From: an uncultured Aurantimonas sp.
GTDB taxonomy: Bacteria; Pseudomonadota; Alphaproteobacteria; Rhizobiales; Rhizobiaceae
Assembly (NCBI GenBank): GCA_947488615.1
Contig: CANKZU010000022.1
Span: 1 to 44,065 of the forward strand
DNA length: 44,065 nt
Direction of reading: 5' to 3'
Below the pieces are notes generated by a model that ran no database searches, had not been told where the DNA came from, and saw only the letters and a list, made by a program, of their open reading frames with translations. Positions within the stretch are counted from its first letter, which is position 1; each line of letters starts with the position of its first letter. Below are positions 1-11,186 of this stretch, in pieces. The translations under genes and the position numbers were made by a program.

Positions 1-127
1 ACATTCCACACCTCCCGAAAGCGCAAGGTCAGTGAATCACGTCAGAGCGAAATCCGCCAGTTTCCGGAGGCGTCCAGATGCGCGTCATGTCCGAAAGTGT
101 TGAAGAATGGATGGCCGCTAACTTCTC

Positions 128-364
128 CTACCAGATCGCTTCCATATAGATCGACATTTTGGGATGCGTGGAATCGAACAGGGAAGACCGTCTCATAAGC
201 GGCGAAACTGACTGGCGGTAACCGGACCGGTAGATGTTGGTGAAACCGGATTCTTTGAGATAGCGCTCGATTTTCGCGTGTGTCCACCACGAGACATGAT
301 TGCCGGGACGATTGGGATCGAACTGCACCATTGATTCGAGTTTGTAGAGCGTCGGTTCCAGCGC
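128..364 (-). pseudogene. C-terminal remnant of a SAM-dependent methyltransferase
   Basis: The minus-strand frame from 364 to the TAG at 128-130 encodes 78 residues (ALEPTLYKLES, then MVQFDPNRPGNHVSWW, ending FDSTHPKMSIYMEAIW). From memory this resembles the C-terminal end of class I methyltransferases of alphaproteobacterial cell-envelope loci, with the PGNHVSWWT and LFDSTHP blocks. The methyltransferase-like residues begin immediately after the TGA of the TrkH gene and in the same frame, so the SAM-binding N-terminal part is absent. An ATG at 329-331 could start a 67-residue peptide, but it would lack the cofactor domain. I read it as a gene truncated by rearrangement. The 127 bases left of it hold no gene that I recognise. 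Confidence 0.6.
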
Positions 365-1750
365 TCAATCGACCCAGGTTGCGGGAAACAGGAGAACGAG
401 AACCGTCACGATTTCGAGCCGCCCGAGCAGCATGATCGCCGAGAGCACCCAGAGCGTCAAATCGGAGAATTTGCCGAAATTTCCGGCCGGGCCGATGATC
501 TGGCCGAATCCCGGGCCGACATTGGCGAGCGCGGTGAGCGATCCTGAAAAGGCCGTGAGAAAATCGTGCCCGAGCAGGGTCAGCACGACGGTACCGATCA
601 GCAGGACACCGAAAAACAACAAGACGAACAGCGTCACGGTCTGCAGCAATTCCGGCGTGACCTCCTGATTGCCGTAGCGCAGCCGTCGGATCGCATGCGG
701 GCGAAACAGCCCCCGGGCGCTGGCCTTCACGAGGAGGAAGAGGATGACCAGCCGGTTGGCCTTGATCCCGCCGGCGGTCGACCCGGCGCAGCCGCCCAGA
801 AACATCGCGAGGAAGAAGACGCCCGTCGCCGCGTTCGACCAGAGCGTATAGTCCTCGGACGCAAAGCCGGTGGTGGTGATCACCGAAATGAGATTGAACG
901 CCGAACTGGCGAACGCCTCGTTGAAGGGCGTCGCGTTGAGAGAATGGCGGGTCGCGGCCAGAGCGACGCTCAGCACGAGGCAGGTCGCCAGGAAAACCGG
1001 AACCTGCGGATCGTTCCAGCGCTGGAAACGCAGCGGCAGAAATGCCCGGACGTAGATGACGAAGGGAAGCGAGGCGAGCACCATGAACAGGCTCGAGACG
1101 ACAAGCAGCCTGTTGTCGTCGAAATAGCCCATCGACGAATCGTGGGTCGAGAAGCCCCCGGTCGCCAGCGTCGTCATGGCGTGGTTGATGGCGTCGAAGA
1201 GGCTCATCCCAAGGGCCGAGTAAGCGATGACGCAGAACACGGTCAGCACGGCATAGGCCAGCATCAGGCCCGCCGCCAACTGGTTGACGCGCGGCAGGAT
1301 CTTCTCGGATTTGTCCGAGCTTTCCATATGGAACAGGGAGAGGCCGCCGCCGCGGATGGAGGGCAGGATCAGGATCACCATGCCGATGATGCCAATGCCG
1401 CCCAGCCACTGCAGCAGGGAGCGCCATAGCAGCAGGCCGGGCGGCAGCGCGTCCAGACCGGAGATTACGGTCGAACCAGTCGTCGTCAGGCCGGACATCG
1501 ATTCGAAGAAGGCGCCGGCGAAGGTGAGGTGAACGGAACCGAAATACAGCGGCAGGGCGCCAATGCCCGCCGTAAACAGCCACACCGAGGTGACCAGCAG
1601 GAAACCGAGGCGCGGCGTGAACGGAACGTGTGCGCCGCGGGTGGCGACAGCGACCAGGACGCAAACGATCGCGACGGCGGCGGCCGAGAAAACGAAGACC
1701 CGCCAGTCGTCATTCGCCTTGGCGAAATCCGTCAGCGCCGGAATCAGCAT
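365..1750 (-). CDS. trkH: TrkH-family potassium uptake protein
   Basis: Membrane subunit of a Trk/Ktr-type K+ uptake system, which works with a cytoplasmic TrkA/KtrA partner not seen here. Four filter-type P-loops are visible: SGLTTTGST (about residues 86-94), TTLATGGFST (193-202), ISVITTTGFAS (288-298) and TALANVGPGFG (406-416), separated by hydrophobic helices; 461 residues is slightly short for the family. The ATG at 1750 lies inside what looks like the first membrane helix: the frame continues upstream with TASIFGLALAGA before the ATG, yet no ATG, GTG or TTG occurs before the stop at 1865-1867. The start is therefore uncertain: a CTG start, use of this internal ATG, or a damaged 5' end. 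The stop codon abuts the methyltransferase remnant. Confidence 0.88.
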   Translation of the reverse strand: MLIPALTDFAKANDDWRVFVFSAAAVAIVCVLVAVATRGAHVPFTPRLGFLLVTSVWLFTAGIGALPLYFGSVHLTFAGAFFESMSGLTTTGSTVISGLDALPPGLLLWRSLLQWLGGIGIIGMVILILPSIRGGGLSLFHMESSDKSEKILPRVNQLAAGLMLAYAVLTVFCVIAYSALGMSLFDAINHAMTTLATGGFSTHDSSMGYFDDNRLLVVSSLFMVLASLPFVIYVRAFLPLRFQRWNDPQVPVFLATCLVLSVALAATRHSLNATPFNEAFASSAFNLISVITTTGFASEDYTLWSNAATGVFFLAMFLGGCAGSTAGGIKANRLVILFLLVKASARGLFRPHAIRRLRYGNQEVTPELLQTVTLFVLLFFGVLLIGTVVLTLLGHDFLTAFSGSLTALANVGPGFGQIIGPAGNFGKFSDLTLWVLSAIMLLGRLEIVTVLVLLFPATWVD

Positions 1751-2179
1751 CGCTCCAGCCAGGGCCAGTCCGAAGATCGACGCCGTATGAAGGGTTGTCC
1801 GGAGGATGGGAAGCTCCCGCGAGGGTGACCACCATCCGGCCAGCCGGGTGGCGTGGGCGTGCTTTTATACCTGCGCCCCGACGTCGACAACTGTGCGTTT
1901 TCGTCATCAACGCGCCGGCTTCGTCCGGGTCACCCGGCGAACGCCATCGAAATCGCGGCTGTTCGACTCCGCAGCGCCGCCAGACGGGGGCGTCGCGCCG
2001 TGCCGTAGAAATCCATTCCGCCGAAGCGCCCATGCCGCGACATGCTTTGCCCTTGTCAGCCTTCGAGCGAGCGGCTACGTCCGGGCGAAACGAGGATGCG
2101 CCGGAACCCACACCGGTGCGGTCGCTCGCGCAAGGACCGGCCCCTTTTGAACGGGGTCCGACAAGACCGAGGTTCCGTG
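1751..2179. other. Divergent gap between trkH and fdxA
   Basis: This stretch separates the two divergent genes. I find no convincing coding sequence. It contains the start-less in-frame extension of trkH (1751-1864). Close to fdxA there is a short hairpin (about 2135-2163: a GGAC/GTCC and CCCC/GGGG stem) that may belong to the fdxA leader. No promoter matches a consensus well enough to call. Confidence 0.4.
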
Positions 2180-2518
2180 ATGACCTATTTGGTGACCGAC
2201 AACTGCATCAAGTGCAAGTACATGGATTGCGTGGAGGTCTGTCCGGTCGACTGTTTCTACGAGGGCGACAACATGCTCGTCATCCATCCGGACGAGTGCA
2301 TCGACTGCGGCGTCTGCGAGCCGGAATGCCCGGCCGAGGCGATCAAGCCGGACACCGAGCCGGGCCTCGACAAATGGCTGACGATCAACACCGAATATGC
2401 CGAGAAATGGCCGAATATCACGATCAAGCGGGAAGGTCCCGCCGACGGCGAAAAGTTCGACGGCGAAGAAGGCAAGTTCGAGAAATACTTCTCGCCCGAG
2501 CCTGGCGAAGGCGACTGA
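2180..2518 (+). CDS. fdxA: Seven-iron ferredoxin FdxA
   Basis: Small electron carrier of the [3Fe-4S][4Fe-4S] ferredoxin type, 112 residues, the usual length. The N-terminal half carries TDNCIKCKYMDCVEVCPVDC and, after FYEGDNMLVIHPDE, CIDCGVCEPECP, the cysteine pattern of Azotobacter ferredoxin I. There Cys8, 16 and 49 bind the 3Fe cluster and Cys20, 39, 42 and 45 the 4Fe cluster; all equivalents are present here one position later. The C-terminal third (WPNITIKREGPADGEKFDGEEGKF) is the typical family tail. The ATG at 2180 is preceded by a GAGG Shine-Dalgarno sequence, and the family N-terminus begins here, so longer upstream starts are not used. The gene converges on the S4/helicase pair, and no carD follows it. 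Confidence 0.95.
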   Translation: MTYLVTDNCIKCKYMDCVEVCPVDCFYEGDNMLVIHPDECIDCGVCEPECPAEAIKPDTEPGLDKWLTINTEYAEKWPNITIKREGPADGEKFDGEEGKFEKYFSPEPGEGD

Positions 2519-2563
2519 GCCGTCGCCGTCGGTTGCGGCTTGGCCGGAACCAGCAAGACGCGA

Positions 2564-2947
2564 TCAGCCCCAGCGCAGGCGCTCATGGGCGCGGCGCTCT
2601 TTCTTGTTCGGTGGCCGCTTCGGCGGCGTGTAGCCGGCCTTGGGCGGCGCGTCGTCCTTGCGCTTGGCTTTCTCTTCCGGCGGCGACAGATCCTCGTACA
2701 ATTCTGCCGCTTCGCTGGCCGGCCCACGGCGGGTGCCGCAATCGCAAATCTTCAAAATGCGAACCGTATCGTGGATCGACACGGTCAGCGTGTCGTCCGC
2801 ACGCACCAGACGCGCGGCATTGGTGGTCTTGTCGCGGTTGATACGCACGGCGCCCGATTGGACGAGCTTCTGGGCAAGGCTGCGAGACTTCACAACCCTC
2901 GCGAAGAAGAGCCATTTGTCGATACGCTGACCCGTTCCGTCAGCCAT
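2564..2947 (-). CDS. S4-domain RNA-binding protein (Hsp15-like)
   Basis: 127-residue protein with one N-terminal S4 fold: RIDKWLFFARVVKSRSLAQ, then LVQSGAVRINRDKTTNAARLVRADD (about residues 8-55), the pattern of heat-shock protein 15 and related rRNA-binding proteins. In E. coli Hsp15 binds 50S subunits carrying a stalled nascent chain; the same role here is inference. The C-terminal 40 residues are lysine, arginine and proline rich (PPKRPPNKKERRAHERLRW) and probably add nucleic-acid contacts. It lies 17 bases behind the helicase gene on the same strand, so the two are likely co-transcribed. Its 3' end faces the end of fdxA, with 45 bases between the stops and no strong terminator. Confidence 0.88.
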   Translation of the reverse strand: MADGTGQRIDKWLFFARVVKSRSLAQKLVQSGAVRINRDKTTNAARLVRADDTLTVSIHDTVRILKICDCGTRRGPASEAAELYEDLSPPEEKAKRKDDAPPKAGYTPPKRPPNKKERRAHERLRWG

Positions 2948-2964
2948 CGGAACCGTGTTCGGGC

Positions 2965-5900
2965 TTATTTGCCAAGCTTGTCCTTGAGCGCCGCGAGCTT
3001 GGCGAAGGGCGAATCGGGGTCGACGCGCTGCGGCCTTGCCTGCACCGGCTTGTTGTAAGAGGTCTGCGGCTTGTCGGAGCGGCGCCCGCCGCCACCCTCC
3101 TTGCGTTCGCCGCGCTCTTTCCAGTCACGATTTGGCCGACCCTTGGCCTGGCGCTCGTTCTCGGTCCGGCCGTCGCTCTTCTGGCCACCCTTGCCGAAGC
3201 GCTGACCGCGCTCCGGCGCGGCCGCGCCGTCGCCGGTCTCGCGCGCCCTGCCACGCTGACCTTGGCGATGGCCCGCCCGTCCGCCGGCGCGCTGCGGTCG
3301 CCAGACCTGCACGAGCTTCGGCGCGGTCGGCTCGCCATCGGACTCCGAGGCCGGGGCGTCAACCGGCGTTTCGTCCGGCGCCGTTTCCGCCACGAGCGCA
3401 TCCACCGAACTTGTCGCGGCAGGTGTTTCGTCGGTCGCTACAACCGGGCCAGCCGCGCTGGCAGAAGGCTCTCCCTCGGCCACTTCCTCGAACGCGCCCG
3501 CGGCCGGCACAACCGCCTCGGCGGTGGGACCATCGCTCGGCTCGACGGAGAGCTCAGCTGTCGCCGGCTTGTCCGTGGCTTCGCTCGTGGCCGGTGCGTC
3601 GCTAGCATCGTCCTGCGGTTGCGGTGTTTCGAGCGTTGCGACAGCCTCCGCCGCCTTTCGCTCGGCTTCGGCCCGGCTTGCCTCGTCGGCGGCTTTGGTT
3701 TCGGCGTCGAGACGCTGAAGTTCGGCTTCGACCGTGCCCGCCTCGACGCCTTCGGGACGATAGCCGAGGCCTTTGAGCACCTCTTCCATGTCTTCGGCGG
3801 TCGCGCCGAGTATCGACATCATCGCCGGCGTCACCAGGAATTGCGCGCCGTTATAACCACCCTCGGGGCGTTTTCCCGTTCCCGGCTTCCAGGCCAGCGC
3901 CGGCCGGATCAGGTCGGCGAGACGTTCCAGAATGTCGACCCGCACCGCCCGGCGGCCGAGCAACCGATAGCCGGCAAGGCCGAAGAACACCGGATCGATG
4001 GCCGGATCGGCGACTGCCGATGTGCGGCCGGTCGCCAGAAGATGCGTGACCTCGCCATAGCCGGGCCGGTCGCGTCCATCCTTGTTCACCGCCCAAAGCA
4101 GCGTCAGCAAGGCCGCCGGCGCCGGCTTGATCAGTGCCGGGATGAAGATGTGATAGGCGCCGAAGCGCACGCCGCATCGCCGCAGCGCGGCCCGCGCGTC
4201 CTGATCGAGCGAGCGGACTTCCTCGGCGACGTCGCGGCGTTGCACCATGCCGAGATTCTCGGACAGGCGAAAGGCGAGCCCCTTCGCGGTCCCTTCCAGA
4301 CCCTCGGCCGTTTTCAGGTCGACGAGCGGCTTCAGCACCGTCGAGACCTGGTAGGTAACGGAGCGCTCGGCCCGCGCCGCGACCTTGTCGCGCTCCGGAC
4401 CGGTCAGTTGTTCGTCGGCGAAAAGGACGATTTTCGGCTTCAGCGGATCGTCGCTCGCGGCAAGGCTGGCCACCGGCGCGCCGAGCCAGCGGATCAATCC
4501 GTCGGAGCCCAGCGCAATGTCGCCGTTCGGCGCGTTGGCGAAGCGCTCGGCCCGCTTTTCGAACTCGCCGGCCAAGGCTTTCTGCGAGGCCGCGCGCACC
4601 GCCTTGCCGTCCTGACCCTCGGCCTTGCCGTCAAGCGTGAACCTGAACCCTTGCAGCTCCCCGACAGTGTGGCCCTCGACCACGACCGTGCCGTCGCCGC
4701 TGATCTCAGCTTCCATGAACGCGTTCTCTCTCAGCCGCTTCATCAAGACGCTTGTCCTGCGGTCTACGAAGCGTTTCGTCAACCTGTCGTGCAGCGCGTC
4801 GGAAAGACGGTCTTCGATGGCGCGTGTCTTTTCCTGCCAGTGTGTCGGATCGGCCAACCATTCCGGGCGGTGCGAAATATAGGTCCATGTCCGGATTTCG
4901 GCGATGCGCTGGGACAGGGTGTCGATGTCGCCCTCGGTACGATCGGCACGATTGACCTGGCTTGCCATATAGTCTTCCGCGACATGGCCGCGGACGGCGA
5001 GGTCGACATAGATCGCGGCGATGATCTCGGCGTGCTGCGCCGGGGCGATGCGGCGATAATCGGGAAGCTTGCACGCTTCCCAGAGGAGTTTCACCCGCTC
5101 CCGGCCCCGCGCGAGATCGGCGACATTGGCATCGCGGGACAGGTACTCCAGCGCCCGCTGATCGACCGAGGGCAGGGATTTCGTCAGTTCCGGGCAGGGC
5201 GGCGGTCGGTCGAGACTGTCCTTCAGCGCCGCGATGGAGGCGAAGTCGAAGTCCCGGCTGCGCCACTGCAACACCCGCACCGGCTGAAACGCGTGGGCTT
5301 CCAGCGCCTCGACGAGTTCGCCCGGCAGCGGATCGACCCGGCCGGTGACGCCGAAGGTTCCGTCGCGCAGATGCCGGCCGGCGCGCCCGGCGATCTGGCC
5401 GAATTCGGCTGCGGTCAGCTGGCGGTACTGGAACCCGTCGAATTTCCAGTCCTGGGCGAAGGCGACGTGATCGACATCGAGGTTCAGCCCCATGCCGATC
5501 GCGTCGGTCGCGACCAGAAAATCGACGTCGCCCGACTGATAGAGCGCGACCTGCGCGTTGCGGGTGCGTGGGCTGAGCGCGCCGAGGACCACCGCCGCGC
5601 CGCCGCGCTGGCGGCGAATCAGCTCGGCGATGGCGTAGACCTCGTCGGCGGAGAAGGCGACGATGGCGGTGCGGCGCGGCAGGCGGGTGATCTTCTTGGA
5701 ACCGGCATAGACAAGGTTCGACAGGCGCGGCCGCGTCACCGTCTGGGCGCCCTTCAACAGGCGCTGCAAGACGCCCTGCATTGTCGAGGCACCGAGCAGC
5801 AGGGTTTCCTCGCGGCCCCGCGCATGCAGGATGCGATCGGTAAAGACGTGGCCGCGTTCGAGGTCGGCGGCCAACTGCACCTCGTCGATCGCGACGAACG

Positions 5901-6198
5901 CGGTATTCGGTGCGCGCGGCATCGCCTCGACGGTGCAAACCGAATAGCGCGCATTCGGCGGCTTGATCTTCTCCTCGCCGGTGATCAGCGAGACCGCCGC
6001 CGGCCCCACCCGGTCGCAGACCTTCTGATAGACCTCGCGCGCGAGCAGCCGCAGCGGCAGGCCGATGGTTCCGGACGAATGAGCCACCATCCGCTCGATC
6101 GCCAGAAACGTCTTGCCGGTGTTGGTCGGCCCCAGCACGGCGGTGACATTGGTTCCGTCGAAGCGGATGGTATCTTGGACGGGGGGAAATTGAGCCAT
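2965..6198 (-). CDS. Suv3-like superfamily 2 helicase with long low-complexity tail
   Basis: ATP-dependent RNA/DNA helicase related to mitochondrial Suv3, probably acting in RNA turnover or ribosome assembly. Walker A GPTNTGKT is at residues 23-30, the Walker B motif IDEVQ at 104-108, and motif VI QIAGRAGRH at 268-276, so the RecA-like pair occupies roughly the first 310 residues. A central region (about 310-830) follows the Suv3-like family. From about residue 830 the protein becomes Ala/Glu/Pro rich and then, after about 1000, Arg/Gly/Lys rich (RAGGRAGHRQGQRGRARE), an apparently disordered RNA-binding tail ending in SPFAKLAALKDKLGK. It is the first gene of an operon with the S4 protein. The ATG at 6198 starts close to the conserved fold (MAQFPPVQDTIRFDG). 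Confidence 0.9.
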   Translation of the reverse strand: MAQFPPVQDTIRFDGTNVTAVLGPTNTGKTFLAIERMVAHSSGTIGLPLRLLAREVYQKVCDRVGPAAVSLITGEEKIKPPNARYSVCTVEAMPRAPNTAFVAIDEVQLAADLERGHVFTDRILHARGREETLLLGASTMQGVLQRLLKGAQTVTRPRLSNLVYAGSKKITRLPRRTAIVAFSADEVYAIAELIRRQRGGAAVVLGALSPRTRNAQVALYQSGDVDFLVATDAIGMGLNLDVDHVAFAQDWKFDGFQYRQLTAAEFGQIAGRAGRHLRDGTFGVTGRVDPLPGELVEALEAHAFQPVRVLQWRSRDFDFASIAALKDSLDRPPPCPELTKSLPSVDQRALEYLSRDANVADLARGRERVKLLWEACKLPDYRRIAPAQHAEIIAAIYVDLAVRGHVAEDYMASQVNRADRTEGDIDTLSQRIAEIRTWTYISHRPEWLADPTHWQEKTRAIEDRLSDALHDRLTKRFVDRRTSVLMKRLRENAFMEAEISGDGTVVVEGHTVGELQGFRFTLDGKAEGQDGKAVRAASQKALAGEFEKRAERFANAPNGDIALGSDGLIRWLGAPVASLAASDDPLKPKIVLFADEQLTGPERDKVAARAERSVTYQVSTVLKPLVDLKTAEGLEGTAKGLAFRLSENLGMVQRRDVAEEVRSLDQDARAALRRCGVRFGAYHIFIPALIKPAPAALLTLLWAVNKDGRDRPGYGEVTHLLATGRTSAVADPAIDPVFFGLAGYRLLGRRAVRVDILERLADLIRPALAWKPGTGKRPEGGYNGAQFLVTPAMMSILGATAEDMEEVLKGLGYRPEGVEAGTVEAELQRLDAETKAADEASRAEAERKAAEAVATLETPQPQDDASDAPATSEATDKPATAELSVEPSDGPTAEAVVPAAGAFEEVAEGEPSASAAGPVVATDETPAATSSVDALVAETAPDETPVDAPASESDGEPTAPKLVQVWRPQRAGGRAGHRQGQRGRARETGDGAAAPERGQRFGKGGQKSDGRTENERQAKGRPNRDWKERGERKEGGGGRRSDKPQTSYNKPVQARPQRVDPDSPFAKLAALKDKLGK

Positions 6199-6348
6199 GC
6201 GTATCGCTATGTGGGATCACGCATCGTTTGGAAAAGGTTCCGCGTTGATTTGCAACGGCTTCGACCGCTCGCAACGCCGCCGACGGCCCACCATGATGGC
6301 CTCGCGATCGGAGGGCGCAAAAAAGTTTTGTCTGGGTCGATTTTTTTT

Positions 6349-6373
6349 GGAACCTCTTTCATGGCCCCGCATT
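6349..6373 (+). promoter_or_regulatory. EcfG-like (general stress response) promoter candidate for an sRNA
   Basis: GGAAC (6349-6353), 16 bases, then CATT (6370-6373). The alphaproteobacterial general-stress sigma factor (EcfG, SigT, RpoE2) recognises GGAAC-N16/17-CGTT, so there is one mismatch. The same stretch can also be read as TTGGAA-N17-CATTAT for the housekeeping sigma factor. Transcription would begin near 6381, just ahead of two hairpins. Confidence 0.5.
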
Positions 6374-6380
6374 ATTCAGA

Positions 6381-6456
6381 CACCCCAAGCGATCATCCCC
6401 CTCGATCGCGATATGCAGACGAAAAAAGGCAGCTCCCCCCTCGCTGCCTTTTTTCG
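6381..6456 (+). ncRNA. Candidate small regulatory RNA with two C-rich hairpin loops (GsrN-like)
   Basis: Between the divergent helicase and permease genes lies a short unit with promoter, hairpin and terminator but no coding sequence. Hairpin 1: stem GCGATC (6389-6394)/GATCGC (6404-6409), loop ATCCCCCTC. Hairpin 2, also the terminator: GGCAGC (6428-6433)/GCTGCC (6443-6448), loop TCCCCCCTC, extended by A6/T6. Both loops are nine bases and share a UCCCCC core, as expected of an RNA that pairs with G-rich ribosome-binding sites. The nearest described parallel is GsrN of Caulobacter, a stress-sigma-dependent sRNA that regulates through a C-rich loop; kinship here is inference from architecture. 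The 5' end is estimated from the promoter. A minus-strand RNA ending at the same terminator is possible but less supported. Confidence 0.5.
6420..6456. terminator. Intrinsic terminator, symmetric
   Basis: CGAAAAAAGGCAGC, a nine-base C-rich loop, then GCTGCCTTTTTTCG. The 14-bp stem with A and T runs on both sides could stop transcription from either strand. It sits between two divergently starting genes, where it would have no purpose unless a separate short transcript ends here. Confidence 0.85.
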
Positions 6457-6590
6457 CGTCTGGAGGTGGGCATCGCGACACAGGCCGCGAAAAAATCCGG
6501 GTAGCACCGTGAAGGCGGGCGAATTGGGTTGCATCATAAGACGGGGTTAGCATAGCGACGGGCTCCCGCCCCCATCTCGGACCCTTCTCC

Positions 6591-7475
6591 ATGCAAGCCG
6601 GAATCCTGCTGGCCTTCGCCGCCTATTTTTCCTTCGCCGGCGCCGATGCCAGCCTGAAGTGGATCGGCGCCGACCTGCCGATCTTCGAGATCGGTTTTTT
6701 CGTCTCGCTGTTCGCGCTGCTGCCGGCGCTGTTCACCAAGCGCCCGGAAGACAATTGGGGCAACGTCTTCGTGCCCAAGCGTCCCGGCCTGCTGGCGCTG
6801 CGAATGCTGAGTGGCACGCTCGGCGGCATCGGTGGGGTGATCGCCTTCACGACTCTGCCGCTGGCCGAGGCCTACGCCCTGATCTTTCTTCTGCCGATCT
6901 TCGTGACGGTGTTTTCCAGGGTGGTGCTGAAGGAGCCGGTCGGCTGGCGGCGCTGGCTCGCCGTCTTCGGAGGCCTCATCGGGGTTCTGCTCGTCGTCAG
7001 GCCCGGCTTCCGGGAAATCCTGCCGGGCCATTTCGCCGCCATCCTCGTCGCGATCTGCGGCGCCGCGACCGTCATCATCCTGCGCGTCCTCGGCCCGTCC
7101 GAACGCCGGATCACGCTGATTGGCTCCGTTCTCACAGCCGCGATCATCGTCAACGGCGTGTTGATGATCCCGAATTTCGAAACGCCCGGACCCGCCCTGT
7201 GGCCGGTTCTCCTGCTCGGCGGGGTGTTCGCCGGCATGGGCCATCTGCTGATCGTCTTCGCCACCCGCCTCGCGCCCGCAGCCCGGGTGGCTCCTACCCA
7301 ATACAGCCAGATCGTCTGGGCCGCCGTCATCGGCGCCACCTTCTTCGGCGAATATCCGGACGGTCTCGCCATGGTCGGCATGGCGCTGGTCGGCGTCGCA
7401 GGCCTGTTCACGCTAGTGCGCGAGGAGCAGCGCTTCGGCTGGCCAAGCCGCATTCCACTGATTCGCAACCGCTGA
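6591..7475 (+). CDS. DMT-superfamily permease (EamA family)
   Basis: 294-residue integral membrane protein with about ten hydrophobic helices arranged as two EamA repeats; the first begins at the N-terminus (GILLAFAAYFSFAGADASLKWIG), the second near residue 150. Motifs typical of the family are visible: TLPLAEAYALIFLLPIFVTVFS at the end of repeat 1 (about residues 85-106) and APAARVAPTQYSQIVWAAVIGATFFGEYPD in repeat 2 (about 225-255). Members export metabolites or amino acids; the substrate cannot be read from sequence. No clear Shine-Dalgarno precedes the ATG, but the first helix starts immediately after it. The pyc gene follows after 110 bases that contain their own promoter, so co-transcription is not required. 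Confidence 0.88.
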   Translation: MQAGILLAFAAYFSFAGADASLKWIGADLPIFEIGFFVSLFALLPALFTKRPEDNWGNVFVPKRPGLLALRMLSGTLGGIGGVIAFTTLPLAEAYALIFLLPIFVTVFSRVVLKEPVGWRRWLAVFGGLIGVLLVVRPGFREILPGHFAAILVAICGAATVIILRVLGPSERRITLIGSVLTAAIIVNGVLMIPNFETPGPALWPVLLLGGVFAGMGHLLIVFATRLAPAARVAPTQYSQIVWAAVIGATFFGEYPDGLAMVGMALVGVAGLFTLVREEQRFGWPSRIPLIRNR

Positions 7476-7528
7476 CGAGCGGTCGCAGTGCCTTTCGCAC
7501 TTGCGAAATCCGATGCGGCGCCGCAATC

Positions 7529-7556
7529 TTGAGCGGTCACCGAAAGCGACTATAAG
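7529..7556 (+). promoter_or_regulatory. Housekeeping promoter candidate for pyc
   Basis: TTGAGC (7529-7534), 16 bases, TATAAG (7551-7556). Transcription would start near 7563, leaving a leader of about 23 bases that carries the Shine-Dalgarno AGGGGGA at 7572-7578 before the TTG start. Confidence 0.45.
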
Positions 7557-7585
7557 TCGTGCGACTTGAGTAGGGGGAACAGTCC

Positions 7586-11050
<3,465 letters not shown>

Positions 11051-11077
11051 CCGAACCTACCCTCTCGCCGCTCATAG

Positions 11078-11109
11078 ATGCCGCTGGAGATCTCCAGCGG
11101 CATTTTTTT
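11078..11109 (+). terminator. Intrinsic terminator of pyc
   Basis: A perfect 26-base palindrome (11078-11103; half-site ATGCCGCTGGAGA) is followed by a run of T residues, 27 bases after the pyc stop. Confidence 0.92.
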
Positions 11110-11148
11110 GTCCGCGATATCGCTCCGATTTGCCGTCGGCCGTCGAAT

Positions 11149-11165
11149 CGTGCAACAACGTGCAA
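11149..11165. promoter_or_regulatory. Tandem CGTGCAA repeat, candidate DeoR operator
   Basis: CGTGCAA occurs at 11149-11155 and again at 11159-11165, exactly ten bases apart, 22 bases before the deoR-type start. A perfect palindrome GCGATATCGC lies at 11114-11123. Same-face direct repeats ahead of a DeoR gene suggest autoregulation; binding is inference. Confidence 0.35.
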
Positions 11166-11186
11166 ATTCGAATGGGAATCGGCAAT

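Noticed and set aside
42..1664. Minus-strand open frame of 540 codons over trkH
   Set aside because: It is a different frame of the trkH region, histidine and arginine rich with no membrane pattern; the trkH frame has the four filter loops.
2090..2115. GGAAC in the trkH-fdxA gap
   Set aside because: The bases 16-17 downstream do not resemble CGTT and the position does not suit fdxA.
3262..6504. Plus-strand open frame of about 1080 codons antisense to the helicase gene
   Set aside because: It is composed of arginine, alanine and glycine rich residues without any family motif; the opposite strand encodes a helicase with intact motifs. Long antisense frames are expected in GC-rich DNA.
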